The notes under the pieces are model-generated. The model saw only the letters and a list, made by a program, of their open reading frames with translations. It searched no databases and was not told the DNA's origin. Shown in pieces: positions 1 through 11,696 of a stretch of 64,000 nucleotides of DNA. Position 1 is the stretch's first letter. Each line of letters begins with the position of its first letter. The position numbers and the translations under genes are program-made. The DNA comes from Piromyces finnis. Taxonomy: Eukaryota > Neocallimastigomycota > Neocallimastigomycetes > Neocallimastigales > Neocallimastigaceae. Where the stretch lies: the NCBI GenBank assembly GCA_002104945.1, contig MCFH01000046.1, positions 124,001 to 188,000 on the forward strand. The letters are read 5' to 3'.

Positions 1-3000
1 TTTCAGTTTCTTCATCATCATCATCTTTTTCTTTTTCTTCTTCATCTTTATTTATATCTAACATTTCTTTTATAGAACCAGACTTATTTAAATTACTTTT
101 ATTGCTAATGTTCATAATACTTACTATTTCTTCATCACTTTCAAAACCCTGTAAAACTCTATTTTCTAATTCTTTAATATGATCTTCTCCATCTTGAGCT
201 AACATTTTATACTGTACTTCATATGTATCATTATTTGCATTATCAATTTTGGCATCATCAACTTTCATACTATTTTGATTTAAATCAATCTCAAGTTCAG
301 TTGAATCAATATCTAGTGTACTAATCGATATTGATTTTCCAATTTCTTCATTTTGCTTTGAATGAATAGATATATTATCAACCTTAATCTCATTATTATC
401 AATATAATTCATATTGTTTTTTATCTTTAAATTATTATTATTTTGTATTGATTGTGATTGTGTAATAGTATTATTAATATTATCAGTTTTATTCTTACTA
501 GAATAAATAGAATTATTCATAAGTTTATTTTTTATTGATAAATCATTTCCTGTATTAAATGAATTTGATAAAATATCATAATTTTCTAAATTATTTTTAC
601 TATTATTTTTCGATATACTGTTTATATTTTCACTATTAGATAAGATATTATAATCATCTACTGAAGTGCTATTTAACATTTGTTTAGTTGGTTCTATTTT
701 TTCTGGATTTTGGTTTTGTGAACAGGATAATTTATTAAAATTATTAAAGCTATGTTCTATTTCTGATGTTGATGGATTATTTATATTCTCAAATTTATTA
801 TTTTCTTTTTTTTCTTGATTTTTTATCGATTGACTATAATTTGGTTGTTGTTTATTATTTGGCTTCATTGAATTCAATGTTTCTAGATCATACATGTGAT
901 TATTTATATCTTCATTTGTTTCACCATTTCCATTATTATATAGATTTAAATCTAGATTATTCATTAATTTATCATTGTCTATATTATTAGTATAGTTATT
1001 TACATCTGCTTCTATATTATTATAATTTAATGAATTGTTTATTTTATTGATGTTTCCAATTTTTGCTTTTTGTTCTTCTTTTTCCTGAACTTGTCTCATT
1101 ATTATTTCTCTTTTTAAATTTTTATCAATATCAATATAAGAGAATGGTGGTGGTAGAACAGAAGAATTTAATAATACATTATTATTATTTGTAGGTGTTA
1201 GATTCATCCATGGGTCTGGTAATTTATTAATTGAAGTCAAGAAATTACTATATGATCCATTTTGATTTGATTTTAAGTTATTTAGTGAATCATTATATAT
1301 CACCCTGTTTAATTTTTTTAAAAATAATACTTAAGATTAAATTTTATTCATATAATAAATGAAATTACTATATTTAAAATTATACACCAAATATTAATTC
1401 ACATACTTTTGATCATTTATTTCATTTTCATATAATGAATATTTATTTGTGTTTGAAAATTGTAATGCTATTAAATATATTTTTATTGTTGCAAAAATAT
1501 TAATATTAATGTTAATATTAGGAATGATAAATAAATATTATAATTACATAATAAGTATTACCTGATTGTGTTTGATGAAGAAGTAAAGATAAATCTGCAT
1601 TTTCTCTTTCAAGCTCTTTTATTTTTAATGTTTTTTCATCACAGATTTTTTTCAATTCTTCAGAATGAGTAATCTTAATAATTATATTTTAGTTATAATG
1701 AATAAATTTACTATATTAAAATTATAAATGGTATATTAATTATTAGAGGATTTTTTATATTCATACTTCATTATTTAGTTTCTGAATTAATTCTTCACAC
1801 TCTTGCTTCCACTGTATTTGCTTTTTATTTTTATTAATATCTTTTTGGGACTGACTTATCATTGTTTTTATTATTTCTTGGTATTCTTAAATATTATTAA
1901 TTTTATTTTTATTATTTTTATTATTATTATTATTATTATTATTAACTATGTTGGAAATATTTTTATATAATTATTGACACTTACCTAGTTGACGTTTTTC
2001 ATTTTGATTTTGTGATTCAATTAATTTACTTTATAAATATATTAAAAAAAATGTATTTAATAAAAATAATATATTATAATTATAATAGATATATTAAATA
2101 ATCATACTTCTTCAAACTTTTAATTTCATCTTCAAAGGATTTTGTATTATTATTAGACTGTAACTTTTGATATAAATTATTAAAATATTTTAAAAGCTAG
2201 ATAAAAATTAATTAATTTCCTTTTTAGATAAATATTTACCTGTATTTGAAGATTTCTATTTTCAATAGCCATTTTATTTGATGTATTTTTTATGTAATTA
2301 CATTCTATCATAAGATTCTGATATTTATTTTTCAATTTATCGTATTCATTTTTAATTTCTTTGTTCTTACTTTCTATTAAAGAAATCTTTTTTAACTTGC
2401 AATTAAGTTCTTGTTGATTGTCTTGAAAATAATATATTATAATATTGTTATAATTATTTTCATTTAATAAAAATAAATATATTATTTATTAAACTTTAAA
2501 TATTTTACATAATAATTGCTTTTTTTCCATATCTATTTCTTTAATTTTATTATTAAACTTTTGTTCATACTCTTGTTTATATCTATTATAATTAAAATCA
2601 TTAATTATGCAATAAGAATTTATTTTAATAAAAATAATATAAAATATATACCTCGATTTTGCTTCATTTATAATTTTATTACTATCAATATCTTGTGCTT
2701 TTAGTCTTTCAATTTCTTTTAGAGCATCATTTAATCTTTTCTGAATTAATTCTTCTTGCAATTTTTGTGATTTTCTATTCATCTCTATTTCTCTTTTAAG
2801 AGTATCTTCTTTTGATAAAAACCTTTCAATTTCGTCGTTAAATTTCTGTTGTTGTTTTGTTAATTTCTGTTTGAACTCCTAATATCCATATATTATTTTT
2901 GTAAATATTAATATTAATTTAACATTGAAGAAACGAAAAAAATACTATTCACTAATAATATATATATAGTTACTTGTTCTTTTAGTAAAAATGTTTTTTT

Positions 3001-4319
3001 TTCTTCAATTTCTTTTTCTCTTAATTTCTGTGTATATTCATATTCCAAATCAGAAATTCTTTTTTTATTTTCAGATATTAATAAATCTTGTTTTCTTTTT
3101 TCTTCAAGTTTTAATTTTCCTAATTCAATATCTTTATATCTCTCAAACTTTTAAATTGTAAATACTTAATATAATGTGATTTTTAATTGAATTAAATTTT
3201 TAAATATATAAAATATAATTTTACTTCATCTTCTATTTCTTTTCTTATTCTTTTTTCACATTCTTTTTGATATTGAATAATACGATCTTCAAATTTTAAA
3301 TTATTAATTTCCTGTTGACGCTTCATTGCAATATCATATTCCATATTTATTTTTCCAATATTTTGATCTTTATTTCATTATATATAAATATATATTTACT
3401 ATTTTTCTTTAATATATATTTCTATATATATATATTTAAATTAATATCATACCTAATTGTTCTAATGGTGATAATTCCGTTTGAATCTCACGTTCAACGT
3501 ATGTTACTTCATACATTTTTGATAAATTATTTAAAACTTTAACTAATAACGGGTTTTCGTCTTCATTAATATTGAAATTATATATATAAGTAAATTATAA
3601 TTAATATATAATAATATTCTTATTGTAAATATTATTATAATAATACCTTTTTTATTATTATTTTCTTCATTTTCTTTTTTATTCTACTTTAATTAATATG
3701 ATATTATATACATATATATATATAAATATTTATCAGCTGACTTATTTAAATCAGATATTCTTATTCTTATTATTATATATAATTACAATATCATTAAATC
3801 TAATGTTATTTTTATTTATATTTAAAACCTTCTTAATATCATCTTCATTATAAATCTAAAAAAATACATTTTGGTTATTACAGATTAATCATTATATATT
3901 TATTTTGTTGAAAATTTAAACATATATATTTACTTCATCATTTTTACTCATTCCACATTCAGGTAAAAATACAGATAAAGTAAACTCATAGCTACTTGCT
4001 TTCAAATAGTCAATAATCATACTATTAATTGTTTTTATTAATACTTTTGAAGTCATAAAGTTTTTTTGAGATGTATCATTTTCAAAAATATTAGCATATC
4101 CATTTGTTCCTCCATTTGATAATTTAGTGTTCTTTAGTAACTCTTGCACAATGCATGACCGAAGTTGTGACTTAACAAATATTATTTAAAAAAATTGTTA
4201 GAAATTATGTTTAACAACACTTGTTAGCTTATTCATACAACTCTTACCTTCATTTTATCTGTAATACCACTTCTTTTAAGATTTTCATAAAGTTGAACTC
4301 TCATATCCGCTGAATTCAT
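1..4319 (-). CDS. OFD1: OFD1-like centriole/basal-body protein, 3' end outside window
   Basis: OFD1 is a centriolar and basal-body coiled-coil protein needed to form cilia or flagella. I place the start at 4319. Exon 1 (4319-4248, 24 codons) joins exon 2 (4170-3934) through a GTAAG...AAG intron. Together they read like the OFD1 N-terminus: MRVQLYENLKRSGI, then SQLRSCIVQELLKN, then a LisH-type motif, DYLKASSYEFTLSVFLPE, followed by CGMSKNDE. The next roughly 2.5 kb is many small exons that code for Lys/Glu/Gln-rich coiled coil, separated by A/T introns. The part from about 1300 to 1 is one long Ser/Asn/Ile-rich low-complexity exon that runs off the left edge without a stop. It is head to head with the CATIP-like gene. 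The N-terminal match is strong. The downstream exon borders are not resolved, and a FOP-like relative is the alternative. Confidence 0.72.
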
Positions 4320-4993
4320 TTTTAAGCAAAGTATATATATTAACTACTTTATATATTTGTACCTCAAGAATTATTCTATATAATACTGTTTGGTATTTTC
4401 TATTTTATTTCATTTAGTTTATTAGAATTTTAAAAATTACTAACAAAAAATTAAATATAGATATTTTAATATTAATTAAAAAGTTTATCATTTTATATTT
4501 CTTAATTCTACATATTATTGTAATGATTTAAATATTTAAAATACCATAAATAGCCTTTTTTTTAAAAAAAAATTAATTAATAAACTTTATTTATTATGCG
4601 CAGCATTTTAAAATAAAATAAATATTGACTCCGACGAATATGTATCATTTTAAATAAGTGTAACATATTCATAATTTCATATTTTAGTATTTTAGTTTTT
4701 TAATCTTAAATTATAATTTTAATAATTAAAACTAAAAATATTAGTATTTAAACTTTTTATTAAAAAACAAAAAGTATTACTTAAATTTTTTATGTTATTT
4801 GTTTATTATTAATAAAATTAATTAATTATTCGTTTAATTTATATAAGTTTTCTATATTTAAACTGCTATTACATATAAATAGTACCTTAATATTTAATAT
4901 TTAAATATAATATATTTATAATAATGACAATTCTGGATATTAAATAATTAAAAGTAAAATAATAAATCTATTATATAATAAAAATATTAAAAA
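4320..4993. promoter_or_regulatory. shared spacer between two divergent ciliary genes
   Basis: This 674-bp spacer separates the starts of the OFD1-like (-) and CATIP-like (+) genes, so it must hold both promoters. It is nearly pure A/T except for a small mixed patch at about 4596-4650 that contains the palindrome TGCGCA and a GACTCCGACGA stretch. No clear RFX X-box was found. Nothing else is recognisable. Confidence 0.4.
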
Positions 4994-6196
4994 ATGTTAA
5001 GTAGTAATAGTTTAAATTCGAATAATGAATCATATAGTTCAAGTATTAAGTCTAGTTCAAAACAATTGAATGAAAATAATGAAGAATTAGAATATGTAAA
5101 AGATAGTTTCATTAAATCTTCATCAACTATTAATGAAAGTGTTATTGATGATAATATTATTAATTATGAAATTCAAAATTCAACTCGAAATATAAAATCT
5201 TATTCTTCAAAACCAAGTTATACTTATAGCTACAGTAATGAAAGAAGTAATAGCGAAGTTTCAAAACCACATATTTCCAATAAAAATAGTTATATTTATG
5301 ATAATGAAATTGTTAAAATAGTAAATGACCAGATTAGAACCTCAATAGATCATCATCCAGATTTTCTATCAAATTATTTATTTACCAATAAGAGTATTAT
5401 TGGTAAGTTTGAATAATGTAATAACAATAATATTTAAAAATTATATATAAGCTTACATTTTCAATAATATACTTAATATAATATTTTAAGGTACAAATCC
5501 ATATGATGCTGTTAATGAGCCTAGATTTCCCAAAGACGAAGATATACCAGTATGGAAAATTAATAAACAATTAAATGAAAAAACAAAAATATTTTTGGAA
5601 GCATTGGGTTAATATAAATAATTATAATTAAGATCTTTTTTAAAATATTCTCTATATTAAATATTTCATTAATAAATATTAGAATGCTATGAACCTCTAT
5701 CAAGTATATTTACATCTGAAAAATTAGAATTAAATGAAAAAGATAGCTATGGATATTATTCAATCTTCATTCGTGAAGTTATATACCAAAATGAGCCGTG
5801 CTATTATATTTGTGTTGATATAAAAATTTATGATAGAATAACATCAAATGTTTTATTAGATAAAGCTTCGATTGCATATGTTACAACTACATTACATACA
5901 TTAAATCAAACAACTAGAGAATATATAGGAAAATGTGAAGATCAAAATAATATGGATCATTATATATTAACAAAATTTAGAATTTTAAATTATAAAACAA
6001 AAGAACAAAAAATTATATATTCGATATATGATGAAAATTATTATAAAGAAAATACTAAAACAATTTTAGCACCACATATATTGACAGAAAGTAATAATTA
6101 TTATAAATAATAATAATAATATTATTATATATATATTATATATATATACTTTTACATTATAGATTTTTTAAATCTTCATAATTTCAAATATAATAT

Positions 6197-6272
<76 letters not shown>

Positions 6273-8760
6273 TTATATATATATAATTTTAAAAGGTGGT
6301 GAAGAAATAGTATGTAGAATATTAGGATTAATTTTAGATGAAAATATAAAAAATTCAATTTTAAATGACACAGAATTTATTTCATTTGTTAATGAAGAAT
6401 TGAGAATTACTAAATTTACATTATCTTTAGAAAATAAAACATTTCTAAATGGGCTTGAAATACAAAAAGTAAAAGAAATAGGTGAAGAAATAAAATTTAA
6501 TAAATATCTTAATAAGGTTAATAAACTTCATGAAATTGAAAAATTGAAAAATGAATTAGAAGAAATAAAACTAGAAAATTCATTGAATATGTCAAAAAGT
6601 TATGATTATTTAGATTTCCCGAAAAAAATTAATGATCTAGAAATTCAGATTAAAGAGAAACAAGAGCAATTCGATAAAGAAGAATTACAATTTGATGATG
6701 AAGAAAATTATTTAAATGAATTTGAACATGATAATAAGAACTTAATAACCATTAATAATGTTGGCACTATTAAAAAAACATATATACCTATTAATAAGAA
6801 TAAATTTTTCATTAATATTACAGAAGAAGGTATTAATGATCAAAAAGAAAATGATGTATTAAAACAAAGCGAAAGTAGTATCTTTTCTAACAGTAATTCA
6901 GAATCATATAGTAGTAATTCAAATAGTATAAACTGTGAAATCCCTGAAAGAACTCAAAGCGATTTTAACACTTACAATGAAAAACAATATTCAAAAATCA
7001 GTGACAAAGATAATAATATTAATGATTCTAATATATATATTGATAATGACAAATTAGATAAAGAATCATTAAGTAGTTTCGAAATTTCAGATGAAAATCA
7101 AATAAAGGAAGAAGAAAGAATTGAAAAAAGTTTAAGCAATATTACTGAGCTATCAAAAAAAAATAGTACAGAAAAAATAAAATATTCTTTGATAAATATG
7201 AATACCAATAGTAGGGATTCAATAGAATCTATTAAAGAGATAAATAATGATATCATTAAAAATCAAAATATCGATATTTTAGATATAACGCAACATAGTA
7301 CAGATTTACTAGAATCAGTTCCATCAAAAATTGAATCTATTGAAAACACTGTAACTCAATTTGATGATGTTGAATTTAATAATAATATTTCTGAGAAATC
7401 AAATAATTCAATAAATCATGAAAAAATAGAAAATAATGATAATAGTGAAAGATTGAAAAGTAAATATAATAGTATTAATAATGAAAATAATAGTTCTGAT
7501 AATATTAAGATATTTAAAACTATTAAAACGACTGAAACTTCAGCAACTGTGGAAATAACATCAAATATTGAATCTACTGAAACTCATACTATTACAAAAA
7601 GCGAAAACATGAAAACAATTACAGAAACTACTGAGAAAACTAGTGCATATAATATAAGTAGCATAATGAAAATGGAGACAACCACAACCATTGAAACAAG
7701 TGAAATATATAATAACAACAATATAAATAGTAGGAACAACTCAAGTTTAGAAATAATAAATAATAAAAGTAATAATAATTCCTTAAAATCATTAAAGGAG
7801 AACATTAATATGGTACATACAATAAATTCAAAGATAAGCACTGAAGATATAAATGATAATGACAAAATAAAATCAATTAATATAGAAAATATTACTGATG
7901 AAGATATTGAAAAAGAAATAATGAAAATGGAAAATGATTCCTCTATATTATTATCAACATCAACATATAATGATATTTCAAAAGAATTAAGTAGTATGAA
8001 TGAAACAATGTATAATATCCCTGTTAGTTCTATTAATAATGTTTCAAATAGTGTTTCAAATAGCGTTACTAATAGTGTTACTAATAGTGTATCAAGTTTG
8101 ACCAGCTCTAGAACAAATAGTATAACTTCTATTACTACTAGTAGCGAAAAAGTAGATGATAATGATGATAATGATGAATTGATTATTAACCCATATATAG
8201 AGGAAGTTAAAACATTGTATGGTTTAGAAATACCAAAAAGCATTATGAAACCTTATGTTGAATATAATTATATTCATCAAAAAGGATACTTACAAATATA
8301 CTGTTCAAAAATGCAAGTTGCTTTCAATAATGATACTTTAAATTCAAAGAGTAATTATGATAAAAAAATTTTTTTATATTCTATATTTAATAATAATAGT
8401 TTTAAAATAAAGATATAATTATTTCATATTAACTAAATATTTTCTAAAATCAATTAAATTAGAAAACAAAGAAATAAAAGTCGAAGACTCAGATTTATTA
8501 AATAACCCTGATGTTAAATCAGAATATCTAACAGTCAAAGTATATATTATATAAAATCCAGTTTTTATTTTATACAGATAATAATAATAATTATTATTTT
8601 TTTTTTTTAGGACAAAACCAAATTTCAATATACCAGATATTTAAGTAACAATCCAAAATTAAAGAAAATTATATCAGATTATCTTCAATTAATATTATCA
8701 AGAAAACCAAATAATATATATGAATTTACTAATGATTATTTTAATAGTACTACTGATTAA
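4994..8760 (+). CDS. CATIP-like ciliogenesis protein with large Ser/Asn-rich insert
   Basis: The model has exons 4994-5402, 5491-5607, 5683-6090, 6296-8350, 8463-8539 and 8611-8760, in phase, giving 1071 residues. Two blocks resemble CATIP (ciliogenesis-associated TTC17-interacting protein). The first is the N-terminal fold with YQNEPCYYICVDI and ASIAYVTTTLHTLNQTTREY. The second is the very C-terminus, YLSNNPKLKKIISDYLQ followed by LILSRKPNNIYEFTNDYF, a short RIIa/Dpy-30-like helical pair of the sort found in axonemal proteins. A coiled coil (about LNKVNKLHEIEKLKNELEEI) lies near the middle. About 480 residues of Ser/Asn/Thr/Glu low complexity separate the blocks, so the protein is far longer than animal CATIP. 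The stop at 8418 in the long exon lies inside the intron 8351-8462. The name rests on remembered family patterns, so confidence is moderate. Confidence 0.52.
6198..6271 (+). repeat. (TAA)n microsatellite inside CATIP-like intron
   Basis: A run of about 24 TAA units lies inside the 6091-6295 intron. The intron keeps a GTAATA donor and a TTTTAAAAG acceptor. The reverse-strand poly-Ile frame over it is not a gene. Confidence 0.9.
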
Positions 8761-9046
8761 TTTTTTTATTTAAAAGTGTTAAAATATCTTTATAATAATT
8801 TCGAGGTTTTTTTTTTTAAAAATTAATAATCATTTTTAATTAAAATAAGTAATTCATTATTAAAAAGAATAAAATATTATTTGGAGCTAACTCTGATCGA
8901 TGGGAGAAATGCACTCGGAAGTTAAAAAAAAAAAAAAAATAAAATATTATATTAAAAATTTTAATCTTAATAAAAATTTAATTTATTATATAAAATGAGT
9001 ATTATTTTATGGTAAAAATTGTAATGATAAAATAAATATTTATAAA
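8761..9046. other. spacer with a short G+C-richer island (8881-8923)
   Basis: This is the spacer between the CATIP-like stop and the RAD51D-like start. It is A/T except for a 43-bp island at 8881-8923 with two small GAG...CTC hairpin possibilities, ending at an A-run. It may be a RAD51D promoter element or part of a small RNA. It was not recognised. Confidence 0.3.
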
Positions 9047-9945
9047 ATGAGTATTTTAAATAATCTCTTACATATAATAAATCATGAAAACAATAAGGAA
9101 ATTGATAATGCAATTAATCAATTTTCAATAAAAACAAATATAAAAACAGGTTAATAATATAAAATTTAAGATGATAAAGAGTTTAGTATAAGTATTAATT
9201 ATATTAAATAATTTAGATAAAGAAATTATTTTTGGTAATGAGGAATATTTAATATCAAAAACAGGAATTAATAAAAAAGTAATAAATTTCTTTTATATAA
9301 TTTATTATTAGTTGTATTTATTACATCATTCATTAACAGTTAAATTATATTATAAAGACTTTTGATATAATAAAAAAAAAATTAATAAATCATTACTCAA
9401 ATGAAATTATAAATGGTGAAGATTTATATAATGAATTTTTAAAAGAAAAAAAAAAATCAAAGGATTATTGTTATTCATTTGGAAATAAAAAGTATATAAT
9501 CTAATAATAAAGAATAATATCAAAAAATAAAATTATTAAATTCAACTTTAGTAACTTGTAAAAATTAATAAAAAGTATTGACAAACTTATAAATGGAGGC
9601 GTTCAACCTGGTGATATTATTGAATTAGTAGGCTCACCTTCAACAGGAAAAACACAAGTAGATAATTTTCTTCTTCTTTTAGTAAATGAGTAACATGTAT
9701 TATAATGGAGTTATTAATGAAAATGATTTTATTTAAAATTTAGCTTAGTCTTTTACTTTTGTTAAATGTTCTAGTGTCTGATTCTAATAATACTGCATTA
9801 TATCTTGATACCAGAGGTTCATTCTCTATTAAAAGATTAATTAATTTCTATTATTCTGGAAAAAATTCGAATATTGAAAATAATGAAGTAATTTTATTTC
9901 ATTTTTATTTGATATATATAATATTATATAATATATTAATTTTCG

Positions 9946-9976
<31 letters not shown>

Positions 9977-11209
9977 TTGATATAGGATATAAAAAATTTT
10001 TTATTGCGAATCCAACATCAAAGTGTATATAATTATTTTGAATTATTTAGTATTCTAGAAAAAGTAATTGAGAATATAAAAAATTCAGTAAGTTAGCATT
10101 CTAAAAACTTTTCTCTAAACAAATAGTAACATTAATGAAACTAAATCATCTATTTTCATTTTCATTTTTTATACTTTTATAATTCTAATACATAATGATA
10201 ATAAATTTCAGTTTAATAGAAATTTAAAACTTATAATTATAAATTCAATTTCATCGCTTATTTTTCCAATTACACAAGATAATTATACAAGTAAGTATTA
10301 ATCATTAATCAGATATGATATATGATATATGTGTAATATAATTAATATATTTATATAATATATTATATACAAAGGAAATTCAATAATGAGTTCTATTAAT
10401 TTATACATTAATATTTTGGCAAAAAGATATAATATATCAATATTAGTAAGTTTTTTAGTTTTTTTAAATTTTGCTAATATTTAATTATTTGATTATTAAT
10501 GTATTTGTTTATGTAATTGTAGATAACGAATTTTACAGTTGGTGCAAATAATAATAATCTATCAATAATACCCACAAACAGTCTAGAATATTATAATAAA
10601 AAATTAGAATTTTATAAACGCCAGCAAACTTTTAATCTAAAAATAAAAAAAATATGTGAAGAGAAAAGAAAAAGAGATCAAGAGCAATATATACAAAATC
10701 AATCTTCATATAAATTAATAGAAAATCAAGAGGATATGATAAAATTATTAAATAATTTTAATGATGATTTTCCAATGTGTGTAGAAATTAATAAAACCTT
10801 TTCCAATACAGTAATTAGAGAAAATAAAAAACCTTCTTTAGGTAATATATGGACATATACTCCAGATATTCAATTATTCTTAACTAGTCTACCATCTCTA
10901 AGAGAAAGTGGACTTAATAATACCATTTTTAATAATAATAATTATAATAATCGCGATAATAATAATATTGATGAAATCATCCAAAGTAAAAAGAAACAAA
11001 AATTAAATAAGTATAAAAATATTGAAATCAATGAAGTTTTCAAAAAAATTGAAGTGATATTATCACATAAAACGGTAAAAATTGTATTTATAAGTATAAT
11101 TATAAATTATTATCCATTATTAATCAATAACTTAAATTTAATTTTTATTAATTATTAGTCTACAGGTCAAAATTGTATTTTTACTTTAAATGAAAAAGGA
11201 ATTTTTTAA
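9047..11209 (+). CDS. RAD51D: RAD51D-like recombinase paralog
   Basis: RAD51 paralogs load and stabilise RAD51 during homologous recombination; RAD51D works in the BCDX2 complex. About nine to ten small exons give an N-terminal helical region, then LINGGVQPGDIIELVG followed by Walker A (GSPSTGKTQ, about 9597-9652). Next come LYLDTRGSF and a Walker B-like LIIINSISSLI (about 10230-10260). The late exon carries KPSLGNIWTYTPDIQLFLTS, matching the signature of RAD51D, and the last exon reads TGQNCIFTLNEKGIF before the stop at 11209. An insert of about 60 residues rich in Asn/Lys/Gln lies between Walker B and that signature. One intron (from 9892) holds a long A-run. The start at 9047 follows in-frame stops. 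XRCC2 or another RAD51 paralog is the alternative, but the C-terminal signature favours RAD51D. Confidence 0.78.
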
Positions 11210-11696
11210 AAGATACAATTCTTAGTCTATATATTCTAACTTTTAAATTATTTACAATATATTTATGTTTATAATTTAATTTTATCAATGAATTTAAAGA
11301 TGATGAAATAATAATAAATCAAATCATAATATATAATAGAATTATATTGTATTTTTTTTTTATTTATTTATATTTTTTTTTAAATTAAGTATCATAAAAA
11401 AAAAATATCTAAATAATTTTATTTATATTATATTCTAATGAAAAAAACGTTTTATTCATTTCTTTTCAAATATTTATTTTAATTCACTTATTTGACAATT
11501 TTTCATAAGATCTATGAATTTTCGAAATTACGGATTAATCCATTTAATATTTTAAGTGATTGCTTATTTTTGATTTATTTTTATAAGGTGTTTATAATTA
11601 TTTATTTTCATTTATACTTTGCTTTTATTTTTTGATTTTAATTTTGTTTTTAATTTTTTATCATTGGTAACCAAATAGTAATTTATTATATTAAGT
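11210..11696. other. convergent 3' spacer
   Basis: 487 bp of A/T-rich DNA between the 3' ends of the RAD51D-like and ABCF3 genes. It presumably holds both poly(A) signals. Nothing else is seen. Confidence 0.5.

Noticed and set aside
6176..6358. Poly-Ile reverse ORF
   Set aside because: A shadow of the intronic TAA microsatellite.
7584..8243. Reverse-strand hydrophobic ORF (219 codons)
   Set aside because: A shadow of the Ser/Asn-rich CATIP-like exon; antisense of Asn/Ser/Glu codons gives Ile/Leu/Phe-rich frames.
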